Part shown: positions 36,703-46,268 of the stretch, one piece after another
Layout of the letters: the number at the start of each line of letters is the position of its first letter
Position numbering within the stretch: the stretch's first letter is position 1
Source of the DNA: an uncultured bacterium
GTDB taxonomy: Bacteria > Cyanobacteriota > Vampirovibrionia > Gastranaerophilales > Gastranaerophilaceae
Direction of reading: 5' to 3'
DNA length: 64,000 nt
Assembly (NCBI GenBank): GCA_949292185.1
Contig: CASEYP010000031.1
Location: forward strand, 124,001 to 188,000
Position numbers and translations under genes: made by a program
The notes under the pieces: model-generated
The model's database searches: none
The model's input: the letters and a program-made list of their open reading frames with translations, nothing else
What the model was told of the DNA's origin: nothing

Positions 36703-37812
36703 ATGGACACCCTGAAAGATTTTGAAAAAGATTTAAACAAATGTTCTAAATGCGGATTATGTGAACCTGTTTGCCCGCTATTTAAAATTAACCCCAATGA
36801 ATGTGTCGCAAGCAAAGGCAAATTCATTATGCTTCATGGTGTTACAAAAGGCGACTTGAAACTTTCCAAAAACATTAATCAATATATTGATATGTGTTTA
36901 AGATGCGGGAAATGCAACAATTTTTGCCCAAGCGACATTGATGTTTGCAAAATTCTAAATTACGCAAAACACGAATACATGAAAAACAAATTTGAAAGCA
37001 AAATTATTAACTTTTTAGAAAGCAAAATTATTTTTTCAAATATAATAAAATTACTCAACAAGTTTTCAAGTCCTTTTAGACCCAAATTTAAAACAAATCC
37101 GAACGCAAAAACTAATGTTATATATTTTAAAGGCTGTGTAAATCAAGTTCTTCCAAATACAGATAAGTACATATACAAAATCTTTAAAGACAATTCAAAT
37201 ATTAATATAATAGAACCGCCATTTGAATGCTGTGGATTACCGTTTTTATCTGACGGAAATATTGAAAGATTTATGGAAGTTGCAAACCATAACCTCAAAC
37301 TAATAAACGAAAACTCTTATGATTACATAATAACAGATTGTGCAAGCTGTGATCACACATTAAATGAATACGGCAAATACTTAAATAACCCGGAAATAAA
37401 AAATATAAAACCTGAAAAAACAATAAATTGGGGTGATTTAATTGCAGTTCAAGGTTTAAAATTCAAATATAACAAAAAAATTAAAGTTACATTTCACAAA
37501 CCTTGCCACCTAAAAAATGATGCATTCTTAAAACAAATTTTAAAAAATTGTGAAAATCTTGAATACATAGAGATGGAAAATTACGACGATTGTTGCGGTT
37601 TAGCCGGAAGTTTTGCGCTAAAAAATCCTAAAATTTCATCTCAAATAGCAAAACAAAAAGCAAGACATATAAAAGAAACAAATGCAGATTATGTAATTAC
37701 TACTTGCCCTGTATGCATTATGGGATTAAAATACGGACTATTTTTGACAAAAGGAAAAACCAAAGTCCTTAGCTTGCTTGAACTTTTAGCAAAAGCCGAT
37801 AGCATTGAATAA
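36703..37812 (+). CDS. GlcF-like iron-sulfur oxidoreductase subunit
   Basis: 369 aa, cytoplasmic or membrane-peripheral electron-transfer protein of the glycolate oxidase GlcF / heterodisulfide reductase CCG group. Two [4Fe-4S] motifs are near the N-terminus (CSKCGLCEPVCP and CLRCGKCNNFCP), followed by two CCG domains (ECCGLP with an upstream GCV, and DCCGLAG with an upstream HKPCHL). The flavin subunit (GlcD) usually encoded beside it is missing here, so its partner must lie elsewhere. The ATG at 36703 fits an extended -10 promoter for leaderless mRNA; the GTG two codons upstream is less likely. Its stop abuts that of convergent macB-like. Confidence 0.85.
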   Translation: MDTLKDFEKDLNKCSKCGLCEPVCPLFKINPNECVASKGKFIMLHGVTKGDLKLSKNINQYIDMCLRCGKCNNFCPSDIDVCKILNYAKHEYMKNKFESKIINFLESKIIFSNIIKLLNKFSSPFRPKFKTNPNAKTNVIYFKGCVNQVLPNTDKYIYKIFKDNSNINIIEPPFECCGLPFLSDGNIERFMEVANHNLKLINENSYDYIITDCASCDHTLNEYGKYLNNPEIKNIKPEKTINWGDLIAVQGLKFKYNKKIKVTFHKPCHLKNDAFLKQILKNCENLEYIEMENYDDCCGLAGSFALKNPKISSQIAKQKARHIKETNADYVITTCPVCIMGLKYGLFLTKGKTKVLSLLELLAKADSIE

Positions 37813-39042
37813 TTATTCATATCGAAGAGCATCAATAGGATTAAGTAAAGATGCCTTATACGCAGGATAATACCCAAAACCTATACCAATAGCCGCTGAA
37901 AATCCTAAAGATAATAATATCGAAGGTAAGGTTATTGCAATATTCATGCCTGCAAAAATATGCATTAAATGAGCACCTACAACACCAATCAAAACTCCAA
38001 TTAATCCGCCTGACATAGAAAGTAAGAAAGATTCAAGCAAAAACTGAAATCTTATATCAGAAGATTTAGCCCCAATAGCCATACGGATACCAATTTCTTT
38101 TGTACGCTCGGTAACTGATACCAACATAATATTCATAATACCAATACCACCAACAATCAATGAAACACCTGCTATAGCACCCAGTAAAAGTGACATGGTT
38201 TTTGTTGTAGATTTGATAGTTTCTTGCATTTCTGCTAAATTTCTAATTTCAAAATCATCCTCTGATTTTGCACCTATATTATGCCTAATACGAAGTAAAT
38301 CGGTAATATCTTCTTGCGCAACAGCAAGAGTATCTTCCCCTTGAGCTTTAACAGCAATCATATTAACAGTTCCAGGGAAATCCGTACCAAAAACTTTTCT
38401 TTGAGCAGTTGTTATAGGTATAAAAACCATATCGTCCTGATCTTGCCCCATACCGCTTGAACCTTTAGTTTTTAATAAACCAACAACTTTAAACGGAACA
38501 TTTCCGATCCTTATTGTTTTATTTATAGGATCAACATCTCCAAATAATTCAGTAGAAACAGTTTGACCAATAACCGCAACTTTTGTACTGTTTTTATTAT
38601 CTTCAGGTAAAAATCCTCTTCCTGATTCTATTTCATAATTTCTTATCATAAAGTAAGGCATTGTTGTACCGCCAACAGTTGTTGACCAGTTTTGGTTACC
38701 GTAGGTTAATTGCTGAGTTTGAGAAGAATATGGTGCAACCGCTAAAATCCCACGACATTTAACTTCCATAGCTTCTGCATCTTTTAAAGTTAAAGTCGGG
38801 CGAGTGCCTGAACCCATTCTAACGCCTCCTGATTTTGCAGAGGCTGATCGTACCATTAGAAGATTACTTCCCATAGCTTCCATATCTTTTGCAATTTTCC
38901 TACTTGCCCCTGAACCTACCGCAAGCATTATAATTACAGCACTTACACCAATAATTATACCTAAACTCGTTAGGATAGATCGCATTTTGTTTATTCTTAA
39001 TGACACTGTTGCCATTTTTAATATTGATTTAAAATCTAACAT
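37813..39042 (-). CDS. MacB/FtsX-type ABC transporter permease
   Basis: Inner-membrane permease of the MacB/LolC superfamily (type VII ABC), 409 aa: one TM near residue 20-45, a periplasmic domain (about 50-270), and three TMs in the C-terminal FtsX domain (SLIVGGIGIMNIMLVSVTERTKEIGIRMAIGA). It transmits ATP hydrolysis in the cytoplasm to the periplasmic adaptor. The ATPase is encoded separately just upstream (2-base gap), unlike E. coli MacB where both are fused. Fourth gene of the TolC-MacA-ATPase-permease operon. Confidence 0.92.
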   Translation of the reverse strand: MLDFKSILKMATVSLRINKMRSILTSLGIIIGVSAVIIMLAVGSGASRKIAKDMEAMGSNLLMVRSASAKSGGVRMGSGTRPTLTLKDAEAMEVKCRGILAVAPYSSQTQQLTYGNQNWSTTVGGTTMPYFMIRNYEIESGRGFLPEDNKNSTKVAVIGQTVSTELFGDVDPINKTIRIGNVPFKVVGLLKTKGSSGMGQDQDDMVFIPITTAQRKVFGTDFPGTVNMIAVKAQGEDTLAVAQEDITDLLRIRHNIGAKSEDDFEIRNLAEMQETIKSTTKTMSLLLGAIAGVSLIVGGIGIMNIMLVSVTERTKEIGIRMAIGAKSSDIRFQFLLESFLLSMSGGLIGVLIGVVGAHLMHIFAGMNIAITLPSILLSLGFSAAIGIGFGYYPAYKASLLNPIDALRYE

Positions 39043-39044
39043 AT

Positions 39045-39761
39045 CTATGTCTCTCTTGTCCTATGATGCGCCCAAACTTCTTTTGGTTCATCCAGAACTA
39101 TATTTCCATCCTTAAATTTCACAACTCTTTTTGTATATTCTGCAATGTCAGGTTCGTGAGTTACAAGAACAATAGTTTTGCCCATTTCCTCGTTCAATCT
39201 CACAAAAAATTCCATAACTTCTATACTCGTTTTTGTATCAAGGTTTCCTGTAGGTTCATCTGCTAATATCAGCGGAGCATCATTTACTATAGCTCTTGCT
39301 ATCGCAACTCTTTGCTGTTGACCACCTGACATTTGATTTGGCATATGATCCTCTCTTTTTTCAAGACCTACAATTTTTAATGCCCATTTTGCTCTTTCAA
39401 TTCGTTCTTCTTCAGGTACACCTTTATATATCATTGGAAGACATACATTATCTATAGCTGATGTTCTTGAAATTAAGTTAAACCCCTGAAACACAAATCC
39501 TAATTTTTCACATCTGATTCTTGCCAATTCATCAGGATCTTGGTGAATCATATCTTCTCCGTCTAAATAATAACTGCCTGAAGTCGGTTTATCTAATGTT
39601 CCAAGCATATTCATAAATGTGGATTTTCCGGATCCTGAAGCTCCCATTATCGCAACAAATTCTCCTTTTTTAACACTCAAAGATACATCATTTAACGCAT
39701 TAAATGAATCTTCTCCTGTTTGATAAGTTTTTATTGCATGTTTTACTTCTATTAAATCCAT
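39045..39761 (-). CDS. ABC transporter ATP-binding protein (MacB/LolD-type)
   Basis: 238 aa nucleotide-binding subunit of the MacB-like pump. Walker A GASGSGKST near residues 40-48, Q-loop FQGFNLI, signature LSGGQQQR written here as MSGGQQQR near 143-150, Walker B ILADEPTG near 161-168 and the H-loop HEP near 200. Together with the permease it drives export of substrates taken from the periplasm through MacA and TolC. Confidence 0.95.
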   Translation of the reverse strand: MDLIEVKHAIKTYQTGEDSFNALNDVSLSVKKGEFVAIMGASGSGKSTFMNMLGTLDKPTSGSYYLDGEDMIHQDPDELARIRCEKLGFVFQGFNLISRTSAIDNVCLPMIYKGVPEEERIERAKWALKIVGLEKREDHMPNQMSGGQQQRVAIARAIVNDAPLILADEPTGNLDTKTSIEVMEFFVRLNEEMGKTIVLVTHEPDIAEYTKRVVKFKDGNIVLDEPKEVWAHHRTRET

Positions 39762-39796
39762 TATTTACCTATTATTAACTTACATAAACGTGTTTT

Positions 39797-41008
39797 TTAA
39801 AACATTCCAGGAGGTCCGCCTCTACGTTTACCATTTTTATTTTGCGCAGATGAAGCGGTTAATTGCTTATTCTTACCGCCTGTTGAACCTATTATAACCT
39901 TATCGCCTAACTTCAAACGATTTGATAGAACTTCAACATTTGTATCGTCACTGGCGCCTATTTTTATATCAATTCTTCTAGGTTTATTTTTTTCTAAAAT
40001 CCATAAACCTTGATTTTTATATTTTTGACCGTTTGTTTCAGGTGTGTATTTAAGAGCAATAGATGGTGCACACATTACGTCTTTACTTTTCTTGGTTATT
40101 ATAGAAACATTTGCAGTCATACCTGGTTTTAGTTTCAAATCTTCATTACTTACACTAACAATAACAGTATAAGTAACAACGTTAGATGTAACTGTTGAAT
40201 CTAAACGAACTTGGGTAACTTTTCCGTAAAATGTACTGTCAGGATATCCATCTAGAGTATATTCAACATCTTGACCTTCTTTAACTTTACCGATATCAGC
40301 TTCTGAAACATTAACTTCTATTTGCATCTTTGTTAAATCTTGAGCAATAGTAAATAATTCAGGAGCTTGGAAGCTTGCTGCAACCGGCTGCCCAACATCA
40401 ATATCTCTTGAAATTATTGTTCCATCAACAGGAGCCAGAATTTTTGTATATCCAAGATTTGTTTTAGCTGTGCTATAAGTAGCTTTTGCCTGAGCTATAG
40501 AAGCTCTTTGAGCACCTATTGAAGCTTTTTTGGCTAAATAATCACTTTCTGCCTGATCTAATTCACTTCTTGCTATGAAATTTTTTGCATATAAATTTTT
40601 ATATCTTTTATATGTTTTTTCTGCCATAATCATTTCGGCATTTAATTTTGCAAGATTTGCTTCGGCATTATTAATTTGTGCTCTGTTTTGGTCAACTGTA
40701 GCTTGGAAGGTTGCCGGGTCAATTTGTGCCAGTAACTGTCCTTTTTTAACTTCTGAATTGTAATCTACATAAATTTCTTTCATCAAACCGGATACTGTTG
40801 AACCTACACTAACCGTATTTACAGGATTAATTGTTCCTGAGGCTTCTACAATATCTGTTATAGTACATTTTGAAAGTGGCTGTGTTTGATATACAACTTT
40901 TACTGAATTATAATAATTAATCCCCCATACTGCCACTATTACTAGCACAATCAGAGAAATTATTACTTTTTTATTCAAAAATTTTTCGGCAATTTCCTTA
41001 GCTTTCAT
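39797..41008 (-). CDS. MacA-like periplasmic adaptor (HlyD/RND-type MFP)
   Basis: 403 aa adaptor linking the inner-membrane pump to TolC. One N-terminal TM anchor (IISLIVLVIVAVWGINYY), a barrel-sandwich lipoyl half (VGSTVSGLMKEIYVDYNSEVKKGQLLAQID), a helical hairpin of about 75 residues, the second lipoyl half (APVDGTIISRDIDVGQPV), then beta-barrel and membrane-proximal domains. It ends with a Gly/Lys/Pro-rich tail. GAAGGAAAA precedes the ATG. It is the second gene of the pump operon. Confidence 0.92.
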   Translation of the reverse strand: MKAKEIAEKFLNKKVIISLIVLVIVAVWGINYYNSVKVVYQTQPLSKCTITDIVEASGTINPVNTVSVGSTVSGLMKEIYVDYNSEVKKGQLLAQIDPATFQATVDQNRAQINNAEANLAKLNAEMIMAEKTYKRYKNLYAKNFIARSELDQAESDYLAKKASIGAQRASIAQAKATYSTAKTNLGYTKILAPVDGTIISRDIDVGQPVAASFQAPELFTIAQDLTKMQIEVNVSEADIGKVKEGQDVEYTLDGYPDSTFYGKVTQVRLDSTVTSNVVTYTVIVSVSNEDLKLKPGMTANVSIITKKSKDVMCAPSIALKYTPETNGQKYKNQGLWILEKNKPRRIDIKIGASDDTNVEVLSNRLKLGDKVIIGSTGGKNKQLTASSAQNKNGKRRGGPPGMF

Positions 41009-41011
41009 AAA

Positions 41012-42478
41012 TTATTTTCCTTCTAACGTTACCGTAACTTCTTGAGGAAGTGCTATTGCACTTTCAAGATTTGCTCTTGCTACATTATATTTATATATTG
41101 TTTCAATGTATGATCTTTGTGCGTTGTTATAATTAACCTTTGCATCCTGCAATTGGATATAATCGCCTAAACCTACATAATATCTACCTTCCGCAAGTTC
41201 AAAATTTTCTAATGTTTGACGAACTTTTACCGCCAACAACGGAATTTGTTTTTCTATTTCTATCATATTAATATAAGCATTCTGAACCTCAAAATAAATA
41301 TCTTTATTTAATTGATTTAAAGAATTTTCTGCAATACTTACCTGATATTTTGCAGCATCTACTTGGGATTTTTGGTTCATTATATTTACTGAACTTGATA
41401 AATTTACACCAACATTAAATGAATTGGTAGAATTTGTATTTCTAAATCCATAACCTGCCGTTGCTGAAAGTTCAGGATAATAATTTCTTTTTATATACAA
41501 AAGTTGTTGTTTAACAGCATCAAGTGTTGAATTATATGCCTTTAAATCCGCACGATTTTCATAAGCCATTTTTATACACTCTTCAAAAGTATAAGGAAAA
41601 TCATTCAACTTATAATTTGTCAAAACTTCTAATTTTTGAACTGATGTAATAAGTTTTGCATCATTAACACTAACAGGTAATTCACTTGATTCTTTTTTTC
41701 TTGTTTTAGATATATTTTTTAAATTTACAGGAGCATAATCATTATCTATATTAAAACCCTCAGTACTTGAGATTGAATAAAACGGTGCCTCTGATACATA
41801 CATTGCATTATTCAAATTTACTAAGGTATTTTTATATGATTTATTTGATTCAATTAATTGAATTTTTGAATCACTCAGGGTAACTTCAGCGTTTACTAAA
41901 TCAATTTTTGACATTACGCCTTCTTCAAAATAAGCCTTTGTTCTTAGGTAATTTCTTTCATTTATATCAACATAAGCTCTATTTATAGCAACAGTAGCAC
42001 GTGCTGCCAAAACTTCATAATATCTTTGTTTTACATTAAATGTAGTTTCTCTTACTGCGTTTTCAAAATTGTATCGGTCTGCAATCATATAGAACTTTTG
42101 CATTCTAATATTTGCATTAGTCCTGCCAAAATTCCACAATAATTGATTTAATGTAGCTTCAACAGTATAAGTATTTGTATTTGTTACAGCATACATACTT
42201 CGTCTGTTTGAACTTGTATCATTAAATGTATACCCCGTGCCAACGCCTATTGTTGGGAAAAACTCAGATCTTGCAATATTTACATTTGCTTTTGATATTC
42301 CGTAATTATAACGAGCATTCCTAATTGCAGGGTTATTATTTAAAGCTATTGCAATACAATCGTTTAAAGTTAATATTGAATTTTCTTGAATTTTTATATC
42401 TTCTATAGCATTTGCAGGATTTACACAACTAAAAGCTATTACAAAAACTGCTATAACAACAAATTTTATCCGCTGCAC
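41012..42478 (-). CDS. TolC family outer-membrane channel of the MacAB-like pump
   Basis: 488 aa. Signal peptide with cleavage near ANA-IE (residue 25). Two homologous TolC repeats, opening with LNDCIAIALNNNPAIRN and FEECIKMAYENRADLKA, long coiled helices and strands such as ATLNQLLWNFGRTN. First gene of a four-gene operon with MacA-like, ATPase and permease, forming a complete tripartite pump. It starts at GTG with AGAGGA about 9 bases upstream. It is a paralogue of the orphan TolC at 16773. Confidence 0.92.
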   Translation of the reverse strand: MQRIKFVVIAVFVIAFSCVNPANAIEDIKIQENSILTLNDCIAIALNNNPAIRNARYNYGISKANVNIARSEFFPTIGVGTGYTFNDTSSNRRSMYAVTNTNTYTVEATLNQLLWNFGRTNANIRMQKFYMIADRYNFENAVRETTFNVKQRYYEVLAARATVAINRAYVDINERNYLRTKAYFEEGVMSKIDLVNAEVTLSDSKIQLIESNKSYKNTLVNLNNAMYVSEAPFYSISSTEGFNIDNDYAPVNLKNISKTRKKESSELPVSVNDAKLITSVQKLEVLTNYKLNDFPYTFEECIKMAYENRADLKAYNSTLDAVKQQLLYIKRNYYPELSATAGYGFRNTNSTNSFNVGVNLSSSVNIMNQKSQVDAAKYQVSIAENSLNQLNKDIYFEVQNAYINMIEIEKQIPLLAVKVRQTLENFELAEGRYYVGLGDYIQLQDAKVNYNNAQRSYIETIYKYNVARANLESAIALPQEVTVTLEGK

Positions 42479-42502
42479 GGAATATATTCCTCTTTATTTC
42501 CG

Positions 42503-42520
42503 ATAGTACATACTATTATA
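42503..42520 (-). promoter_or_regulatory. -10 box with overlapping dyad upstream of the MacAB-like operon
   Basis: A perfect dyad ATAGTA-CA-TACTAT (42503-42516) overlaps the start region of a minus-strand TATAAT (42520-42515). A bound repressor there would block initiation near 42508. The -35 is weak. No regulator gene is adjacent. Confidence 0.45.
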
Positions 42521-42641
42521 ACGATTAGAACATATTTTTGTTCATTTGACATCATATAAAAGTTTTAAAAGTGGACAATAATCCAATTTTATAAATGCCC
42601 AAATGTATTATTGAAAAATCTTTATTTTCTTTGCGATAATA

Positions 42642-42650
42642 TGTTATACT
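42642..42650 (+). promoter_or_regulatory. Extended -10 promoter of the thioredoxin/CcdA pair
   Basis: TGT followed by TATACT (42645-42650). Initiation near 42657 gives a short leader containing GGAGG before the ATG at 42672. Confidence 0.6.
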
Positions 42651-42671
42651 AAAATATAAATGGAGGTTAAA

Positions 42672-43064
42672 ATGAATAAAAAATCAATTATAACAATTTT
42701 GGCAATATTAATTATTCCGATATTAGCATTTTTCGGACTTACATTTAATAAAGATAATACTTCAGCTATAGCACAAGTGAATGGAAAACCTCAAATCATT
42801 AAGTTTTCATCAACAATGTGTCTTGAATGCCAAGAAGTAGAAAAAGTATTTAAAGAACTTCTACCAAAATATCAAGATAAAATCTCTTACACTGAAATTA
42901 TGGTAGATAGCCGTGATGATATGAAAAACGATATGATAAAAAAATACAATGTAACTTTAGTTCCAACAATTATAATGCTAAATTCTGACGGAACTCAATA
43001 TAAAAGAATTGAATCAGCTCTACCTAAAGATCAAATGGAAAAACTTATTAAAGGTCTAAAATAA
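42672..43064 (+). CDS. Membrane-anchored thioredoxin-like protein
   Basis: 130 aa with an N-terminal TM/signal anchor (residues 5-24) and a thioredoxin fold facing the periplasm. The redox motif is CLEC near residue 51-54, instead of CGPC, with the cis-Pro loop VPTIIM later. The strong GGAGG ribosome site supports ATG 42672 over the upstream ATG at 42660. Its stop overlaps the next start (TAATG), so it is coupled to CcdA, which would supply electrons. Likely reduces disulfides of cytochrome c apoproteins or other periplasmic proteins. Confidence 0.85.
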   Translation: MNKKSIITILAILIIPILAFFGLTFNKDNTSAIAQVNGKPQIIKFSSTMCLECQEVEKVFKELLPKYQDKISYTEIMVDSRDDMKNDMIKKYNVTLVPTIIMLNSDGTQYKRIESALPKDQMEKLIKGLK

Positions 43065-43762
43065 TGGAAAGTTTAACTCAATTATTTTCAACACAACAAA
43101 GCATATATATTTTATTTGCAGCATCGTTTTTAGGCGGTTTATTATCATCAATTTCACCGTGCTCATTATCTATGCTGCCACTTATCATAGGATACATTGG
43201 CGGATTTTCAGATGCAAAACCTTTGAAAACTCTTGTTCAAATGATTTTCTTTGTGCTAGGAACAGGAATTGTCTTTTCAGTCTTTGGAGGAATTTGTGCA
43301 TTCACAGGCAAAATATTTGTCGGAAATCCATATTTTGCTCTAATTATTGCATCCATAATTATGATTATGGGTTTAAAAATCCTTGATATTATTGAATTTG
43401 ATATTCCTGTCGTTATAAAAGAAATTCCTAAAAATAATATAAATAACGATTTTCTATATCCATTACTTCTTGGCGCAGTATTCGCACTAATCGGAACACC
43501 TTGTTCTACCCCAATTTTGGCAAGTATTATGGCTTTTGCATCAATCTCTGCAAAAATTAGCAATGCCGTCATTATGCTATTCCTATTTTCAATAGGTCAA
43601 GGATTGATATTAATCATTGCAGGATTTTTAACTTCTAAAATTAAATCCGGCAAAAATTTCTACAAAATTTCAGAATATATTATGAAATTGAGCGGAGTGT
43701 TGTTAATATTGGTTTCTATATATATTTTTTATAAGATTTTCTCGCCAATCCTTGTAAATTAA
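43064..43762 (+). CDS. ccdA: CcdA/DsbD-type transmembrane electron carrier
   Basis: 232 aa, six TM segments, moving reducing equivalents from cytoplasmic thioredoxin across the inner membrane. The two redox cysteines lie in the pseudosymmetric motifs SPCSLSMLP (about residue 32) and GTPCSTPIL (about 145). It overlaps the preceding thioredoxin-like gene by one base in TAATG. Together they form a minimal reductive module; no cytochrome c maturation genes are nearby. Confidence 0.9.
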   Translation: MESLTQLFSTQQSIYILFAASFLGGLLSSISPCSLSMLPLIIGYIGGFSDAKPLKTLVQMIFFVLGTGIVFSVFGGICAFTGKIFVGNPYFALIIASIIMIMGLKILDIIEFDIPVVIKEIPKNNINNDFLYPLLLGAVFALIGTPCSTPILASIMAFASISAKISNAVIMLFLFSIGQGLILIIAGFLTSKIKSGKNFYKISEYIMKLSGVLLILVSIYIFYKIFSPILVN

Positions 43763-43840
43763 GCTTTTATATAGTATCATATAAAGGTAGAATTATATTA
43801 TTAAAAATAATTCTTTAAACACATTTAAGGAGTAGGTGGA

Positions 43841-44305
43841 ATGAAAACAATAGAAGGTCAATTAACCACAACAAACGAAGATAAATTTTGTATTATAATT
43901 TCAAGATTCAATGATTTTATTGGAGCTAAACTTTTATCAGGTGCAATTGATGAATTAAAACGTCACGGGGTAAATCCTGATAACATTGATATAGTAAAAG
44001 TTCCAGGAGCATTTGAAATTCCTGTAATTGCACTTAAATGCGCAAAGAGCAACAAATACAACGCAATCATAACTTTAGGAGCAGTAATAAAAGGTTCTAC
44101 TCCTCACTTTGATTATGTTTCTGCAGAAGTGTCAAAAGGCGTTGCTCACGTAAGTTTAGAAACAGGCGTTCCTGTAATATTCGGCGTTTTAACAACAGAT
44201 AATATAGAACAAGCAATAGAAAGAGCCGGAACTAAAGCTGGTAATAAAGGTTCCGATGCTGCAAAAACTGCAATCGAAATGGCAAATTTAGTAAAATTAG
44301 TGTAA
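43841..44305 (+). CDS. ribH: 6,7-dimethyl-8-ribityllumazine synthase
   Basis: Penultimate enzyme of riboflavin synthesis, condensing the ribityl-aminouracil with dihydroxybutanone phosphate. 154 aa, normal size for the icosahedral or pentameric enzyme. Motifs: IISRFNDFI near residue 19-27, VPGAFEIP near 57-64, [14 protein letters not shown] with the catalytic His near 89, and GVLTTDN. AAGGAG lies upstream of the ATG. The other rib genes are not beside it, and no FMN riboswitch is visible in the 78-base gap upstream. Confidence 0.96.
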   Translation: MKTIEGQLTTTNEDKFCIIISRFNDFIGAKLLSGAIDELKRHGVNPDNIDIVKVPGAFEIPVIALKCAKSNKYNAIITLGAVIKGSTPHFDYVSAEVSKGVAHVSLETGVPVIFGVLTTDNIEQAIERAGTKAGNKGSDAAKTAIEMANLVKLV

Positions 44306-44347
44306 GTTCAGATTTCTGCTAAAAGGAAGTTTGAAAAGGAGTTTATT

Positions 44348-45244
44348 ATGACAGAAGCAATTACCGAATACAGAAATGAAAACACCAAAGACATCGACTT
44401 ATTATCAACAATCGATATGGTTAGAAAAATGAATGAAGAAGACCAAATTGTTGCAAAAGTCGTTGGAGATGAAGCTGCAAATATCGCAACTGCAATCGAT
44501 ATTATTGCAAAAGCCTTCTTAAAAGGCGGAAGATTATTTTATTTTGGAGCAGGAACATCAGGAAGACTCGGGATATTAGATGCTTCTGAATGTCCTCCGA
44601 CATTTAGCGTTGACCCATCAATGGTTCAAGGAATTATCGCAGGTGGTCCAAAATCATTTGTTAACGCAGTTGAAGGTGCTGAAGATAATTTTGGAAACGG
44701 CAAAGAAGATGCTAAAGTTCTTACAGATAAAGATGTTTGCGTAGTTATTTCAGCAAGCGGTAATCCTAAATATTTGTTAGGAGTATTAGAACAAGCTGAT
44801 GAAGTCGGAGCAGCTACTATTGCAGTTACTTGTAATTCTAAAGGTATGATTGCACAAGAAGCAGGTCATGTAATTTGTGCTGAAGTAGGTCCGGAAGTTA
44901 TCGCAGGATCTTCAAGATTAAAAGCCGGCACTGCTCAAAAAATGATTTTAAATATGTTAACTACAGGATCTATGATTAAAATTGGTAAAACTTATGAAAA
45001 CTTTATGATTGATCTTAAAGCTGTTAACGAAAAATTAAAAGATAGAGCAATTAGAATTGTATCTCAAATTGCAAACGTTACAAATAGCGAAGCCCTAGCT
45101 GCATTATTAAAATGTGACTGGGAAATTAAAACAGCTATAGTAATGATTATGAAAAAAACAGACGCAGAAAATGCAAGACTTGAATTAAAGAAACATGCAG
45201 GCGTCTTAAGAAGGATTATAACAACAGAAGAAACAGCAGTATAG
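44348..45244 (+). CDS. murQ: N-acetylmuramic acid 6-phosphate etherase
   Basis: Cleaves the lactyl ether of MurNAc-6-phosphate to GlcNAc-6-phosphate and lactate in cell-wall recycling; cytoplasmic. 298 aa, normal. SIS-domain motifs are clear: FGAGTSGRLGILDASECPPTF with the catalytic Glu, and VEGAEDNFGN with the second acid. AAAGGAG is well placed. It follows ribH by 42 bases and precedes gpsA by 22, suggesting one transcript. It pairs functionally with the L,D-transpeptidase and lytic transglycosylase in the same window. Confidence 0.96.
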   Translation: MTEAITEYRNENTKDIDLLSTIDMVRKMNEEDQIVAKVVGDEAANIATAIDIIAKAFLKGGRLFYFGAGTSGRLGILDASECPPTFSVDPSMVQGIIAGGPKSFVNAVEGAEDNFGNGKEDAKVLTDKDVCVVISASGNPKYLLGVLEQADEVGAATIAVTCNSKGMIAQEAGHVICAEVGPEVIAGSSRLKAGTAQKMILNMLTTGSMIKIGKTYENFMIDLKAVNEKLKDRAIRIVSQIANVTNSEALAALLKCDWEIKTAIVMIMKKTDAENARLELKKHAGVLRRIITTEETAV

Positions 45245-45266
45245 ATAAAAAGGGAGGAGCATTAAA

Positions 45267-46268
45267 ATGAAATTAACTATTCTTGGCGCAGGATGTTGGG
45301 GTCTTACTTTAGCCTGGCTATTGACGGATAATTTCGAACAAGTAACAGTTTGGGGCAGAGAAAAGGATCTGTCTGATGATTTAAAAACAAATAAACATTG
45401 CTCAAAACCGTTAGAAGTTCAATTAGCTGATAAAGTTGAAATAACTTCTGATTTATCATCTGCTATTAAAGATGCTGAAATAATACTTTCTGTTGTTGCT
45501 ACATCCGGAACTCGTGATGTTTGTGAACATTTAAAAGATGCAGGAATAAAACCTGATCAGATATTAGTTAATGCTTCAAAGGGTATTGAATTACCTTCAT
45601 TGATGAGAATGTCTGAAGTTATTAAAGATGTACTTCCTAACCAAAAATTAGCAATTTTATCAGGTCCGACTCTAGCAAAAGAAGTTCTACAAGGAAAACC
45701 AACTGCAGCTTGTGTTGCATGTGAAGATATTGAAATTGCAAAATTTGTACAACACGCTTGTAATGTACCTAGTAAGTTTAGACTATACACAAATACTGAT
45801 GTTATAGGCGTTGAACTTGGCGGAAGTTTGAAAAACGTTATTGCAATAGCTTCCGGTTTTGCTCATACTATGGGACTTGGCGATAACTGCGCAGGAACTC
45901 TTTTAACTAGAGGTATGGCAGAAGTTGTTAGAGTAAGTATTCAACTTGGTGCAAACCCTTCAACTTTGTATGGGCTTTCAGGAATGGGCGATTTAATTGC
46001 AACTTGCTCTTCTCCTATGTCTAGAAATTATACAGTTGGTTCTATGTTAGCTAAAGGTAAAAAAATAAACGATATTTTAGCTGAATTAGGCTCTGTTGCT
46101 GAAGGTGTTAAAACTTCAAAAGCTGTTTGTGAATTGGCTAAAAAATTAGATATAGAAGTTCCGATTTCTAACGCAATATACGAAGCTGTATATACAGACA
46201 TAACACCTGAAGAACTTTTATCAAAACTTATGAATAGAAAACTTAAAGAAGAAGAAAGATACGTATAA
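45267..46268 (+). CDS. gpsA: NAD(P)-dependent glycerol-3-phosphate dehydrogenase
   Basis: Reduces dihydroxyacetone phosphate to sn-glycerol 3-phosphate for phospholipid synthesis. 333 aa. The Rossmann motif GAGCWGLTLAWLL near the start, NASKGIE, SGPTLAKEV, the catalytic Lys in GGSLKNVIAIASG, and LLTRGMAEV are all as expected. A GGGAGGAG ribosome site precedes the ATG. Its stop is immediately followed by the start of the RicT-like gene. Confidence 0.96.
   Translation: MKLTILGAGCWGLTLAWLLTDNFEQVTVWGREKDLSDDLKTNKHCSKPLEVQLADKVEITSDLSSAIKDAEIILSVVATSGTRDVCEHLKDAGIKPDQILVNASKGIELPSLMRMSEVIKDVLPNQKLAILSGPTLAKEVLQGKPTAACVACEDIEIAKFVQHACNVPSKFRLYTNTDVIGVELGGSLKNVIAIASGFAHTMGLGDNCAGTLLTRGMAEVVRVSIQLGANPSTLYGLSGMGDLIATCSSPMSRNYTVGSMLAKGKKINDILAELGSVAEGVKTSKAVCELAKKLDIEVPISNAIYEAVYTDITPEELLSKLMNRKLKEEERYV

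Noticed and set aside
43763-43840. FMN riboswitch before ribH
   Set aside because: The gap is only 78 bases and lacks the conserved RFN core.
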